Part shown: positions 8,906-17,824 of the stretch, piece by piece
Layout: each line of letters begins with the position of its first letter
How positions within the stretch are numbered: the first letter of the stretch is position 1
Source of the DNA: an uncultured Lachnospiraceae bacterium
GTDB lineage: Bacteria; Bacillota; Clostridia; Lachnospirales; Lachnospiraceae
Length of the DNA: 64,000 nucleotides
NCBI GenBank assembly: GCA_947630695.1
Contig: CANRIM010000004.1
Location: forward strand, 36,182-100,181
Reading direction: 5' to 3'
Notes under the pieces: model-generated
What the model was told of the DNA's origin: nothing
The model's input: only the letters and a program-made list of their open reading frames with translations
The model's database searches: none
Made by a program: the position numbers and the translations under genes

Positions 8906-9343
8906 ATGTTAATGCCGAGTGTTTTTTCAGATAATTTTGTGGAGGATATGTTTGACGACTTCTTTTTCCCCGCAACCACTTACAAACAGAGGAACAGGAG
9001 CGTGGCGATGAACGCCGACGTCAAAGAAAAGAAAGATTCTTATGAAATCGCTCTGGACCTGCCGGGTTATGACAAGAATGAGGTGAAGGTAGAACTTTCC
9101 GAAGGATACCTGACCATCAGTGCGAAGCACAGTGAAGACAAAGAGGAAAAGAGCAAGGATGAAAGATACATCCGCAAAGAACGCTACGTCGGACAGATGC
9201 AGAGAAGCTTTTACGTCGGAGAAGAAATCACAGACGAGGATATCAAAGCTTCCTTTACCAACGGGGTACTGAATCTGACCGTACCGAAGAAAGAGGCGAA
9301 GGCTTCCGTTCCGGAAAAGAAATACATTGCCATCGAAGGATAA
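8906..9343 (+). CDS. Small heat-shock protein, Hsp20/alpha-crystallin family
   Basis: ATP-independent holdase chaperone of 145 residues, acting in the cytoplasm on unfolding proteins. A short N-terminal arm with VEDMFDDFF (residues 11-19) is followed by the alpha-crystallin domain at about 38-138. That domain carries ALDLPGYDKNEVKVEL and ends in the diagnostic GVLNLTVPK motif near 119-127. The C-terminal tail is short; EKKYIAIEG ends with an I-x-I-like tripeptide, which in this family docks subunits into oligomers. GGAGG at 8893-8897 lies eight bases before ATG 8906. The gene is monocistronic: a CIRCE promoter precedes it and a strong hairpin terminator follows. Confidence 0.95.
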   Translation: MLMPSVFSDNFVEDMFDDFFFPATTYKQRNRSVAMNADVKEKKDSYEIALDLPGYDKNEVKVELSEGYLTISAKHSEDKEEKSKDERYIRKERYVGQMQRSFYVGEEITDEDIKASFTNGVLNLTVPKKEAKASVPEKKYIAIEG

Positions 9344-9387
9344 AAGGAAAAGTGAAGCATCACAGAATACTCACAAAATAAACACAG

Positions 9388-9428
9388 AACAAAGCGAAAT
9401 AGCGATTGCCGTTATTTCGCTTTTGTTT
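9388..9428 (+). terminator. Rho-independent terminator after hsp20
   Basis: The arms AACAAAGCGAAATA (9388-9401) and TATTTCGCTTTTGTT (9413-9427) pair with one bulge. The right arm ends in the T-rich run that makes the tail. It lies 45 bases after the hsp20 stop. Confidence 0.8.
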
Positions 9429-9434
9429 TATACT

Positions 9435-9603
9435 GTAATTACAGCGTCGAAAGCTCGAATCCACGGTATGCTTGCATACCGTTGGGTGAGAAGCTTTATG
9501 ACGCGCCCCCAACATGAGGAAGAAGTGGGGTAGGGGCCCCATGGATTCCGAATGTTGGGCAGGATTGTGAAAGCTGCGAAGCAGCGAAACAATCCGTAAT
9601 TAC
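9435..9603. repeat. Structured palindromic intergenic element bounded by GTAATTAC
   Basis: This 169-base non-coding block is bounded by the palindrome GTAATTAC at both ends (9435-9442 and 9596-9603). Inside are a perfect seven-base-pair hairpin GGTATGC-TT-GCATACC (9465-9480), the palindrome GGGGCCCC (9533-9540), and a hairpin at 9562-9594 with arms GGATTGT/ACAATCC and GCTGC/GCAGC around GAA. Long-range pairing is possible between CGAATCCACGG (9455-9465) and CCATGGATTCCG (9539-9550). The whole could be a MITE-like element or a structured RNA. No second copy was seen in this window. With the terminator before it, this accounts for most of the 323-base gap between hsp20 and the next gene. Confidence 0.55.
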
Positions 9604-9666
9604 TTTGGAAAGAACGGCTATTAAAAGCGTTGCTGTCCACTACATATTTACAAGGAGGGGGTAAAG

Positions 9667-10530
9667 ATGTCTGTCGTATATTTTTCAAAGCATATTACAG
9701 GAGAAGAAGTCGCAGCACTGTATGAACAACTGGGGAAGAAACTGGAAGGCCGGGTGGCCGCCAAGGTACACACCGGCGAGGCCGGCAATCAAAATTATCT
9801 GCGGCCTGCATTCTGGAAGCCCGTCATTGACCGGCTGCATGCGACGGTCACCGAGTGCAATACAGCCTATGAAGGCGCCCGCAATACCACGAAGCGGCAC
9901 TTAAAGCTGCTGGAAGATCATGAGTGGACAAAATATTTTACGGTAGATATTCTGGATGCAGAGGCACCGGATCTGGAGCTTGCGGTACCAGGCGGAAAAC
10001 ATTTGAAGAAAAATTATGTGGGGAGCCATTTGACGAATTATGACGCGCTGCTGGTGCTTTCCCATTTCAAAGGACATCCCATGGGCGGTTACGGCGGCGC
10101 TCTGAAGCAGCTGTCCATCGGACTTGCGTCTTCCTATGGAAAGGCTTATATCCATGGCGCGGGAGATCCGGATGCTTTCTGGTCTGCGGATCATGACGCC
10201 TTTCTGGAATCCATGGCGGAAGCGGCCAGGTCCGTGATGCAGTATTTCCACGGCAACGCCGTGTATGTGAATGTGATGAAAAATATGTCCGTGGACTGTG
10301 ACTGCTGCGAAGTGGCGGAAGACCCCTGTATGCAGGATATCGGTATTTTGATATCGGAGGATCCGGTGGCCATCGACCAGGCCTGTCTGGATCTGGTATA
10401 TGCCGCCACGGAGGATCCCGGACAAAAGCATCTGCTGGAACGGATTGAAAGCAGAAACGGCGTGCATACCATTGAGGCAGCCGCCGCCCTTGGACTGGGA
10501 TCCAGAATGTATACGTTAAAAGAAGTGTAG
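9667..10530 (+). CDS. DUF362 domain-containing protein
   Basis: Cytoplasmic protein of 287 residues of the DUF362 family. The family contains proteins of unknown function, often fused to or near ferredoxin domains. Conserved blocks are KVHTGEAGNQNYLRP near residues 33-47, LSHFKGHPMGGYGGALKQLSIGLAS near 128-152, and the late DPVAIDQACLDLV near 235. There is no C-terminal 4Fe-4S domain; the only cysteine cluster is CDCCEVAEDPC near 211-221, which could bind a metal. The start is supported by AAGGAGGGGG about nine bases upstream. The gene converges with the SDR gene, with only nine bases between the stops. The reaction is unknown. Confidence 0.8.
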   Translation: MSVVYFSKHITGEEVAALYEQLGKKLEGRVAAKVHTGEAGNQNYLRPAFWKPVIDRLHATVTECNTAYEGARNTTKRHLKLLEDHEWTKYFTVDILDAEAPDLELAVPGGKHLKKNYVGSHLTNYDALLVLSHFKGHPMGGYGGALKQLSIGLASSYGKAYIHGAGDPDAFWSADHDAFLESMAEAARSVMQYFHGNAVYVNVMKNMSVDCDCCEVAEDPCMQDIGILISEDPVAIDQACLDLVYAATEDPGQKHLLERIESRNGVHTIEAAAALGLGSRMYTLKEV

Positions 10531-10539
10531 GCAGGCAGT

Positions 10540-11274
10540 TTAAGACTGCCAGCCGCCGTCAAAGGCAATGACCTGGGCGGTGAGATACGAAGGCGCTTTT
10601 AAAAGCAGCAGTGCCATCTGCGCCGCTTCTTCGGGCGCGGCGATGCGGCCGGCGGGGATTTCTTCGGCAATGGCCTGTTTTTCTGTTTCGGTATACTGCC
10701 GGTTCATTTCCGTATCGATCATGCCGCAGGCCAGGGCATTGACTGCGATGCCGGAAGGCGCCAGTTCCTTTGCCAGCGCTTTGGTAAATGCGTTGACGCC
10801 GCCCTTGCTGGCGGAATAGGCGACTTCACAGGAGGCGCCGCGAAGGCCCCAGACGGAGGATATAAAGAGAATTTTTCCGGATTTCTGCGCGATCATCATG
10901 GGGGTAAGATGTCGGCACAGCTGATAGCAGGAACTTAAATTGACGGACAGCAGTTCATTCCATGCGGATTCCGGAAGATCATGCAGCAAACCGGTTTTAC
11001 TGATGCCTGCATTGTGGACAAGCAGGTCGAGATGGCCGAAGCTTTCTGCGGCTGCGGCAATCTGCCCGCAGGTGGCAGGCAGGGAAATGTCGCCGATCAC
11101 GGTTTTGCAGCCGATACCGTAACGCTTTGAAAGCTGTGATGCATACTCTGTTAAGAGGGGACCGCTGGTTTTGCAGTTTAAGATCAGATGGCAGCCTTCG
11201 GCGGCCAGTTTTGCGGCGATTTCTTTTCCGATGCCTCTGGAGGCGCCGGTAACGACGGCAACCCTTGCATTCAT
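10540..11274 (-). CDS. SDR-family oxidoreductase, FabG-like
   Basis: Cytoplasmic NAD(P)-dependent short-chain dehydrogenase of 244 residues, close to 3-oxoacyl-ACP reductases. The Rossmann dinucleotide motif is TGASRGIG at about residues 9-16, with VHNAGIS (NNAG equivalent) near 85-91. The catalytic serine lies in LFISSVWG near 137, and the Tyr/Lys pair is in YSASKGG near 150. ATG 11274 is chosen over the upstream in-frame start at 11340, because the Rossmann fold begins right after it and GGAGAA lies ahead. FabG proper is usually in a fatty acid operon; standing alone, this may reduce another carbonyl substrate. A short hairpin (GGCAGT/ACTGCC, 10534-10550) spans the convergent ends. Confidence 0.85.
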   Translation of the reverse strand: MNARVAVVTGASRGIGKEIAAKLAAEGCHLILNCKTSGPLLTEYASQLSKRYGIGCKTVIGDISLPATCGQIAAAAESFGHLDLLVHNAGISKTGLLHDLPESAWNELLSVNLSSCYQLCRHLTPMMIAQKSGKILFISSVWGLRGASCEVAYSASKGGVNAFTKALAKELAPSGIAVNALACGMIDTEMNRQYTETEKQAIAEEIPAGRIAAPEEAAQMALLLLKAPSYLTAQVIAFDGGWQS

Positions 11275-11385
11275 GATACATTCTCCGTTTCTGACTGTGA
11301 TTTTGTCCGGCATATAAGCCGTATGGGCAAACTGTAGCATGGATTTTTCCCGAAATCAACCGTTGTATGGAATTTATACATAAAT

Positions 11386-11414
11386 TTGACAAATGATTTC
11401 GGATATGCTAGGAT
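11386..11414 (+). promoter_or_regulatory. Sigma-A promoter for the NlpC/P60 gene
   Basis: TTGACA (11386-11391), a 17-base spacer and TAGGAT (11409-11414) lie 69 bases upstream of the start codon. The -35 is a perfect match and the spacing is ideal. Confidence 0.75.
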
Positions 11415-11483
11415 ATTGAGGATGTCCCTTTAATTTGAATTTTAAAAGTGAAAGATACTGTTGAAACCTTTTAGGAGGTAGGT

Positions 11484-12971
11484 ATGAGAAAATTGACCTT
11501 GAGAACTGTTTGCGGCATTCTTACGGCTGCGGGCGTTCTGTGCAGTTCATTCAGCGCATATGCCGCTGATATTGCAAAGTCATCGGAGTACCCTTCGATC
11601 GGAATTTCCTCTCTGATCGACAGCTATTGTACCACAGATTCAAGTCTGCCGAGAGTCGGCGTGACCAATGCGATTGAGGAATATGTAAAAGCGATTATTG
11701 ATACGGATCTGGTGGCCACCGTGTCACAGGTCCGGGAAGAATACAGAACCGTAGTGATTGCACAGGTGGATGGTTATCTGAATGTGCGTAAGGAGCCTGA
11801 CACAAACAGCGAGGTGGTGGGAAAGCTGCAGAACAATTCCGCGGCCAATATCACCGGCGTGGTAGGCGACTGGTACAAGATCACTTCCGGTACAGTCACG
11901 GGATATGTTATGAAAGAATATGTGCTCTTCGGCAAAAGCGCAGAAGCACTGGCAGAGCAGATTGCGAGAAAAACGGGAACGGTAAAGGCGGATGCGTTGA
12001 ATATCCGTTCTTCCGCCAGCAAAGAGGCGACGGTGTTGGATGTGATGCCCCAGGGAGATACCTGTGAAGTGCTTTCCGAAGAGGGGGAGTGGACGAAGAT
12101 CCAGTATGGTGATGCGACAGGATATGTTCTGACGCAGTACATTGACATTCAGGTTTCGATGGAAACAGCGGAATCCAAGAATGAGGAAGCAACCCGTCTG
12201 GCTTCGGAAGAAGCGGCGTACTTAGCTTCCATTGCGAAGTACTCCTCCGCATCCTCCTCTGCATATGAGGCGGCGCGGGAGGCTGCGACAGCTGCGCAGC
12301 GTGCGCGGACCATCGCAGAGGGTGACCCTACGGAGAAGACAACGAAATTTGCATCTGAGGCAGAACATTACGCGGTACTTGCAGAGTCCTATGCCGATCA
12401 GCTGGCAGAGGAAGAAAGAGAAGCGGCGGAGCGTGCGCGTCAGGCGGCTGCGGAAGCAGAAGCTGCCCGTCAGGCAGCGGCACAGCGTGCAGCGGCGGCG
12501 TCCCGTTCACAGAGCAACAGCAACAGCAACAGCGGTTCGGGCTCTTCTTCCAAAAAGAACGAAGGAAGCAACACGAAGTCCTACAACAACGCAGCGGCTT
12601 ACAGCAACTCCTCCAAGGGCCAGCAGATTGCAAGTTACGCGCAGCAGTTTATCGGTAATCCTTATGTGTGGGGCGGCACCAGCCTGACCAACGGCGCGGA
12701 TTGCTCGGGCTTTGTTCAGTCGGTTATGGCGAACTGCGGTATTTCCGTATCCGGCCGGACAGCGGCTTCCCAGTCGTCGGGCGGATATTCCGTTGCGGAA
12801 AGCGAACTGCAGCCGGGAGATCTGGTCTTCTACGCCAGCGGCGGAAGAGTCTACCACGTAGCGATTTATATCGGCGGCGGACAAGTTGTGCATGCGGCAT
12901 CCTCCAGTCTCGGTATCTGTACATCCAACTACAGATATGCGACGCCATATAAATTCGTAAGGTACTATTAA
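11484..12971 (+). CDS. Secreted SH3b-NlpC/P60 cell-wall endopeptidase
   Basis: Exported peptidoglycan hydrolase of 495 residues. A signal peptide occupies residues 1-27/28 and ends AYAA. Two bacterial SH3 domains follow at about 92-151 and 165-225; both have the NVRKEP/NIRSSA motif that binds wall peptide. A long Ala/Glu-rich, probably coiled-coil stretch (226-345) and a Ser/Asn linker lead to the NlpC/P60 domain (378-495). The catalytic triad is Cys407 (GADCSGF), His458 (VYHVAIYIG) and His470 (VVHAA). Such enzymes usually cut the gamma-D-glutamyl-diamino acid bond in the stem peptide during growth or daughter-cell separation. RBS AGGAGG precedes ATG 11484. A good promoter and a terminator make it a single-gene unit. 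Confidence 0.93.
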   Translation: MRKLTLRTVCGILTAAGVLCSSFSAYAADIAKSSEYPSIGISSLIDSYCTTDSSLPRVGVTNAIEEYVKAIIDTDLVATVSQVREEYRTVVIAQVDGYLNVRKEPDTNSEVVGKLQNNSAANITGVVGDWYKITSGTVTGYVMKEYVLFGKSAEALAEQIARKTGTVKADALNIRSSASKEATVLDVMPQGDTCEVLSEEGEWTKIQYGDATGYVLTQYIDIQVSMETAESKNEEATRLASEEAAYLASIAKYSSASSSAYEAAREAATAAQRARTIAEGDPTEKTTKFASEAEHYAVLAESYADQLAEEEREAAERARQAAAEAEAARQAAAQRAAAASRSQSNSNSNSGSGSSSKKNEGSNTKSYNNAAAYSNSSKGQQIASYAQQFIGNPYVWGGTSLTNGADCSGFVQSVMANCGISVSGRTAASQSSGGYSVAESELQPGDLVFYASGGRVYHVAIYIGGGQVVHAASSSLGICTSNYRYATPYKFVRYY

Positions 12972-12986
12972 GAAATTCATATTCGG

Positions 12987-13024
12987 GCCACCTGCCTCTA
13001 TGCGGCAGGTGGCTGTTTGATTTT
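12987..13024 (+). terminator. Rho-independent terminator after the NlpC/P60 gene
   Basis: A perfect ten-base-pair stem GCCACCTGCC (12987-12996) / GGCAGGTGGC (13004-13013) is followed by TGTTTGATTTTTG. The next gene's RBS begins right after the tail, so some read-through into it is possible. Confidence 0.8.
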
Positions 13025-13035
13025 TGGAGGATATT

Positions 13036-14862
13036 ATGCGGGAAATCATACAGGTACATAACAAACAGAAAGCGGACGTGCGTCTGCAGGACGGCGGCCT
13101 GCCTCATGCAAAAGGTACCCATTGTGTTCAGATTGCCCGGGCGTCGAAGGATCCGGCCACGGCCACAGACGGAAACGGGTGGACTTATAATCATGCGGCG
13201 ATGATCTGTTATTGGAACGGGGAATACTGGGTGGATTATCTGACGGATCCGGTCAGCGAGCATGTGCCCCCTTCCAAAACCATGCTGACCTGGTCTGCGG
13301 ACGGATACCGCTGGGCAAAACCGGTGGAAATGTTCCCGCCGCTTTCCGTGCCTGCAGGATATTATACGGGCCCCTGCAAAGAAGCATTGCAGGAGGAATA
13401 CGTCGAATGTGTGATGCACCAGCGGATGAGCTTTTATGTGACGAAAGACAACCGGCTGCTGGCCACCGGCTTTTACGGCATTGCCCCGGAGCATACGGTG
13501 GCGCCCAACAACGGCTACGGCGTGGGCCGGGTGGTACGGGAAATCTATCCGGATCACAGCTTTTCCCCCATATATTTTCTGCGGATCAATACCGCAGCAG
13601 GATTTGACGAGACGGCGGCGCCGCAGATTCCGCTCTATACGAAGGCGTCGGATGCAGGCTTTGTGAAAGGCTGTCAGGAACTGCTGGATAATCGTCTGGT
13701 GACGGCGCAGATGTGGGAAGAAGAACGCCTGCACAAAGAAGCGTTTACCCAGCCGGGGGCGGAAGCCTTCTGCTATTTTACGCTGCCGGATGATACGGTG
13801 ACTGCCGTTTACAAAAAGTCGCTGGTGACGTCCAGCCGGGACAAGGGAGAACGCTGGGAACCGCTGCAGACCGCATATTCTCTGGAAACCTCTACCGGAA
13901 AGGTCTGGGGAGAACATACCGCTGACGGACGATACGCCCTGTGCTACAACCCTACGACGGACAGTGCGCACCGTTGGCCGATTGCGGTGACAACCGGGGA
14001 AAACGGAAGGGATTTTTATGATCTGTATGCAATCACACCGGAGGTTTCTCCCCACAAATATGCCGGGCTTTATAAAAATCTGGGACCACAGTATATCCGC
14101 GGCATTGTGGAGGCCAATCCCCGTCCGGCGGACGGCAGGCTGCATCTGGTTTATACCGTGAATAAAGAAGATGTGTGGACCAGTGCTACGGCGCTTCCGG
14201 TGACGGCTGTTGAAACGGAAGAGATCCATGAGGATTTTTCCGCGTACAGCGACGGAAGTCTCCCGGCAGACTGGAATCTGTATATTCCTGCCTGGTCGCC
14301 GGTGCGGATGGAAGCCCGGGACGGCCATATGGCCCTGACGCTTTATGACGCCGACCCTTTTGACCGGTGCCGGGCGATGCGCATCATGCCCGAATACCGG
14401 CGTTTTCGGGCAGTTTTGCGGGTGGCGTTGTGTGTTTGCAGCGAAAAAACCGCGTATACCATTGACTTTGAAGACGCAGGCGGAAGAAATCCGATGCGTC
14501 TGGTGTTTAATCACAAAAAGGAACTGATTGTAAAAAACGGTGGGAGATATGATCATTTTACCGACTATCGTCCGGAGGAAGAGATAGAACTGGAGATCGA
14601 AGCTTCCTGTGTCAGAAATCAGTACAGCATCTGTTTCCGGCAGGGAGCAAAGACGATGAAACAAAGCTTTGCTTTTTGCAATTCCGTCTGCGCGGTGCAG
14701 AGGATCCTGTTTGCTTCCAAGGTCAGCCTTCCCTTTAATACGCTGGAGGACTGCGGCAAATGGGGCGATCTGGGAAATCTTCCGGGTGCGGACGTGAAGC
14801 TGACGGAAAGCAGGATGCAGATCCTGCGTGTGGATATATTTGATGGAGATCAGAATGGATAA
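13036..14862 (+). CDS. Sialidase-fold (beta-propeller) protein with C-terminal LamG-like domain
   Basis: Protein of about 608 residues without a signal peptide, so probably cytoplasmic. Residues 1-400 resemble the six-bladed exo-sialidase/BNR fold, seen in phrases such as TWSADGYRWAKPVEMF and SRDKGERWEPLQ (Asp-box-like turns). Residues 400-608 look like a concanavalin/LamG-type beta sandwich (DFSAYSDGSLPADW onward). Proteins of this build occur in loci for plant glycans and host glycans, but I cannot identify a catalytic set or substrate. ATG 13036 is preferred to TTG 13024 because GGAGG lies at 13025-13029. The end overlaps the ABC exporter gene by eight bases. Not necessarily a sialidase. 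Confidence 0.65.
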   Translation: MREIIQVHNKQKADVRLQDGGLPHAKGTHCVQIARASKDPATATDGNGWTYNHAAMICYWNGEYWVDYLTDPVSEHVPPSKTMLTWSADGYRWAKPVEMFPPLSVPAGYYTGPCKEALQEEYVECVMHQRMSFYVTKDNRLLATGFYGIAPEHTVAPNNGYGVGRVVREIYPDHSFSPIYFLRINTAAGFDETAAPQIPLYTKASDAGFVKGCQELLDNRLVTAQMWEEERLHKEAFTQPGAEAFCYFTLPDDTVTAVYKKSLVTSSRDKGERWEPLQTAYSLETSTGKVWGEHTADGRYALCYNPTTDSAHRWPIAVTTGENGRDFYDLYAITPEVSPHKYAGLYKNLGPQYIRGIVEANPRPADGRLHLVYTVNKEDVWTSATALPVTAVETEEIHEDFSAYSDGSLPADWNLYIPAWSPVRMEARDGHMALTLYDADPFDRCRAMRIMPEYRRFRAVLRVALCVCSEKTAYTIDFEDAGGRNPMRLVFNHKKELIVKNGGRYDHFTDYRPEEEIELEIEASCVRNQYSICFRQGAKTMKQSFAFCNSVCAVQRILFASKVSLPFNTLEDCGKWGDLGNLPGADVKLTESRMQILRVDIFDGDQNG

Positions 14863-17191
14863 AAAACCACTGCCGAAAAAACTGGCAGAAACAGCACAGT
14901 CACTGGGTATTGCCGAAGGACAGGTCATCGCGTTTGCCTGCCCGGACATGAACAAAGATTGTGCCTTCGTAAAAAGTTATCTGCTGCTGACGAAGGACAT
15001 GCTGGTGATCATCGACGGAAAAGTCGATCCCGGCAATGTATTTGTTTCGGAAAGCCTGGGAGAAGCCCCCGGAGAAACAACGGATGTTTCGGAGCATGAG
15101 ATCCGTAAGATCCCGTTGGAAGATCTGGACGCCCTGAAACTCAGCGCGCAGATTCGAACCGGGCTGATGTACTGCGAGGGCAGAACCACCGAAGTGCTTT
15201 CTTATTTTACGATTGCGCGGTATGGGGAAATGCTGCAGCTGGCTGCGGCTTTCACACAACTGAAAAATCCCAAAGCCGGTACGGAGACAGAAGGAGAGGG
15301 CCGGCGCAGAAGAAGGCGGCCGGATGCCGCGGCCCGCAGGCCCATGGAAGACGCGCTAGAGGAAACGGCGGAGACAGAGAAAAAAATGCGGCCCCGGGAA
15401 CATCTGCCGGTATCGTTGCGGCTGTTTTCCTATCTGAAACCCCACAGGTTCCGGCTGGCGCTGGTATTTTTGTGTTATATTGCGGTGGCTGCCTGTAATC
15501 TGGTCTGGCCGTACCTGTCCGGAACGGTGCTTTACGATCAGATCATGAGCAGAGACCCCGGGATTTTAAAGACCCTGCACATTCAGGGCAATCGATTCAT
15601 TCTGGCACTGGGACTGGTGGTGCTGGGCATGGCAGCCGCGAAATTCCTGATTATGGTGATTTCCATTCTGCAGAATCTGCTCAATGCGGTGATTTCCAAT
15701 CATGTCATTATGACCCTCAGAAACGATGTGTTTGCATCCATGGGCGAATTGGAACTGCGGTATTTTCAGAATGCCCAGACCGGAACGCTGATGGTCCGCG
15801 TCCTGCAGGATGCCAATATCGTCAGCCGCCTGATTGTGGATGAGATGCCGGGATGCATTATCAATATTTTCACACTGGTTTCCACCGTGGCCATTATGTT
15901 TTCTCTGGATGTGAAGCTGGCTTTTGCTTCCTTGCTGCTGCTGCCGCTGACGGTGTTCATGAGCGCAAAGATCCGGCCCCGGCTGCACGTGCTGTTCGGA
16001 AAGCGGCACAGGGCGGAGCGGAGACTGAATACCGCTTTGAATGACAATATTACCGGCGCCCGGGTGGTGAAAGTTTTCGGCAAGGAACCGGAAGAAATTC
16101 AAAAATTTGAAAATACCAACCAGAAAGTACAGGATGCGGAGGTGGATATCACAAAATTCTCCGGGCTGTTCAACGCTTCCTATTCTTTTGTAGAGGAAAT
16201 GTCCACGCTGTTCATCTGGGCCATCGGCGCATATCTGGTGCTGCGAACGGAGTATATTTCCTATGGCCTGCTGCTGACCTTTATCGGTTATGTGGCGCAG
16301 ATGAACCGACCGATTCAGGATCTGGTGCGGATTTTCCGCCAGTGGGTAGATTCCATGAACGCGGCGGAGCGTCTGTTTGAAATCATCGATGCCCAGCCGC
16401 AGATCACGGATGCGCCGGATGCGTTGGATCTGGATCATGCAAGAGGCGAAATTGAACTGAAAAATGTATATTTCGGCTATGAACCCAACATTCCGGTATT
16501 TGAGGATTTCAGTTTCAAGGTGCCTGCCGGGTCCATGCTTGGCATTGTGGGCCGCAGCGGCGCAGGCAAGACTACGCTGGTGAATATCATTTCCCGGATG
16601 TATGAGGTGAACAAAGGCAGTATACGGATCGACGGCGTGGATATCCGGGACATTTCTCTGAAATCCCTGCGGAAGAATATCGCGATGGTTTCCCAGGAAA
16701 CCTATATTTTCATCGGGACCATTGCCGAAAATATCGCCTATGCCAAACCGGAGGCCACAAGAGAGGAGATTATTGCGGCGGCAAAACTGGCCAGCGCCCA
16801 TGATTTCATCTGCAAACTGCCGGATGGGTATGATACCGTCATCGGCGCTTCGGGCAGAAATCTTTCCGGCGGAGAACGGCAGCGGCTGTCCATTGCCCGG
16901 GCAGTGCTGGCAGATCCGAAGATATTGATTCTGGATGAAGCGACTGCCTCCGTGGATACGGAAACGGAACGGGCGATCCAGACTTCCTTGGCTGCCCTTT
17001 CCAAAAACAGGACGACACTTTCCATTGCCCACCGGCTTTCCACGCTGCGGGATGCGGATTATCTGATTGTACTGGAACACGGAAAAATTACGGAGCAGGG
17101 AACCCATGAAGAACTGATGCGACTGAACGGAACTTACTGTATGCTGAAAGAGCTGCAGACAAATGCACTGGCACTGAAAGGATTGGAGTAG
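14855..17191 (+). CDS. ABC exporter half-transporter with N-terminal PH-like domain (subunit A)
   Basis: Type IV ABC exporter of about 778 residues. An extra cytoplasmic N-terminal domain (1-140) has a PH-like pattern of short strands (FVKSYLLLTKDMLVIIDG). A basic and acidic linker with RRRRRP follows, then the six-helix membrane domain (about 190-500) and the ATPase. The ATPase has Walker A GRSGAGKTT near 568, signature NLSGGERQRLSIAR, Walker B ILILDEATASVD and the H-loop SIAHRLST. The start at ATG 14855 has GGAG six bases upstream and overlaps the preceding gene. With the second half-transporter at 17825 it probably forms a heterodimer. All ATPase motifs appear intact. The substrate is unknown. 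Confidence 0.88.
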   Translation: MDKKPLPKKLAETAQSLGIAEGQVIAFACPDMNKDCAFVKSYLLLTKDMLVIIDGKVDPGNVFVSESLGEAPGETTDVSEHEIRKIPLEDLDALKLSAQIRTGLMYCEGRTTEVLSYFTIARYGEMLQLAAAFTQLKNPKAGTETEGEGRRRRRRPDAAARRPMEDALEETAETEKKMRPREHLPVSLRLFSYLKPHRFRLALVFLCYIAVAACNLVWPYLSGTVLYDQIMSRDPGILKTLHIQGNRFILALGLVVLGMAAAKFLIMVISILQNLLNAVISNHVIMTLRNDVFASMGELELRYFQNAQTGTLMVRVLQDANIVSRLIVDEMPGCIINIFTLVSTVAIMFSLDVKLAFASLLLLPLTVFMSAKIRPRLHVLFGKRHRAERRLNTALNDNITGARVVKVFGKEPEEIQKFENTNQKVQDAEVDITKFSGLFNASYSFVEEMSTLFIWAIGAYLVLRTEYISYGLLLTFIGYVAQMNRPIQDLVRIFRQWVDSMNAAERLFEIIDAQPQITDAPDALDLDHARGEIELKNVYFGYEPNIPVFEDFSFKVPAGSMLGIVGRSGAGKTTLVNIISRMYEVNKGSIRIDGVDIRDISLKSLRKNIAMVSQETYIFIGTIAENIAYAKPEATREEIIAAAKLASAHDFICKLPDGYDTVIGASGRNLSGGERQRLSIARAVLADPKILILDEATASVDTETERAIQTSLAALSKNRTTLSIAHRLSTLRDADYLIVLEHGKITEQGTHEELMRLNGTYCMLKELQTNALALKGLE

Positions 17192-17196
17192 AGCGT

Positions 17197-17814
17197 ATGG
17201 CACCAATGGGAGGACCGCCGCCGGCAGGCGGAAGAAACAATATGCCGATGCGGGGACCGGGGCCCGTGAATACGCAGGAGGAAATCGATCTGGCGCGGCT
17301 TGCAGAACGCTGCGATGAAATGATGCAGATCCGTTATCTGGAACCGGCCGACTGTGAATTTGCGGAAAAAGATTCCGGCTTTATTCAGCTGAAAATTGAC
17401 GAAAAGGTATATACACACGTGGATATTTACCGGGTGTTTCCCTATACCAATCCTGCCGAATACCTTTCGGTGAGAGATGGGGAAGACGCTTTCCGGGAAA
17501 TCGGCATCATCCGGCAGCTTTCGGCATTTCCGGAAGAAACCATAAGCCTGATTGAACGGCATTTGAAGCTGCGGTATTTTACGCCGGAAATCAAAGAAAT
17601 CCTGTTTGTCAGACGCCGGGCAGGCGTAGTGACGATGAAGGTCCGGACCGAATACGGCGAATGCCGGTTTGCGTTCCGGAACAACAGCAACGCCGTGATC
17701 CGGCTGGGAGAAAACAGGGTGTTCATTCAGGATATGGATGAAAACCGTTATCAGATTCCGGATGTGACAAAGCTTACCATCCGGGAGCAGAAAAAGCTGG
17801 ACGCACTTCTGTAA
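17197..17814 (+). CDS. DUF1854 domain protein between two ABC exporter genes
   Basis: Small soluble protein of 205 residues. Residues 1-30 are Pro/Gly/Arg-rich and disordered. The rest matches the DUF1854 pattern, including RYLEPADCEFAEKDSGFIQLKI near 47-68, VSVRDGEDAFREIGII near 89-104, and RRRAGVVTMKVRTEYGECRF near 137-156. In proteobacteria DUF1854 proteins are named for their association with ABC transporters near cyanophycin genes; no cyanophycin gene lies here. It is five bases after subunit A and ten before subunit B, so it is probably an accessory protein of the exporter. The late VRTEYGE/FRNNSN pattern may form a small beta domain. Direct function is unknown. Confidence 0.8.
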   Translation: MAPMGGPPPAGGRNNMPMRGPGPVNTQEEIDLARLAERCDEMMQIRYLEPADCEFAEKDSGFIQLKIDEKVYTHVDIYRVFPYTNPAEYLSVRDGEDAFREIGIIRQLSAFPEETISLIERHLKLRYFTPEIKEILFVRRRAGVVTMKVRTEYGECRFAFRNNSNAVIRLGENRVFIQDMDENRYQIPDVTKLTIREQKKLDALL

Positions 17815-17824
17815 AGGAAATACA

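Noticed and set aside
12724..14955. Long minus-strand open frame (743 codons) opposite the NlpC/P60 and sialidase-like genes
   Set aside because: No RBS, no family motif, His/Arg/Pro-rich composition typical of antisense frames; the plus-strand genes have clear domains and starts.
15566..17206. Minus-strand open frame (546 codons) opposite the ABC exporter
   Set aside because: No motif or RBS; exporter motifs on the plus strand are intact.
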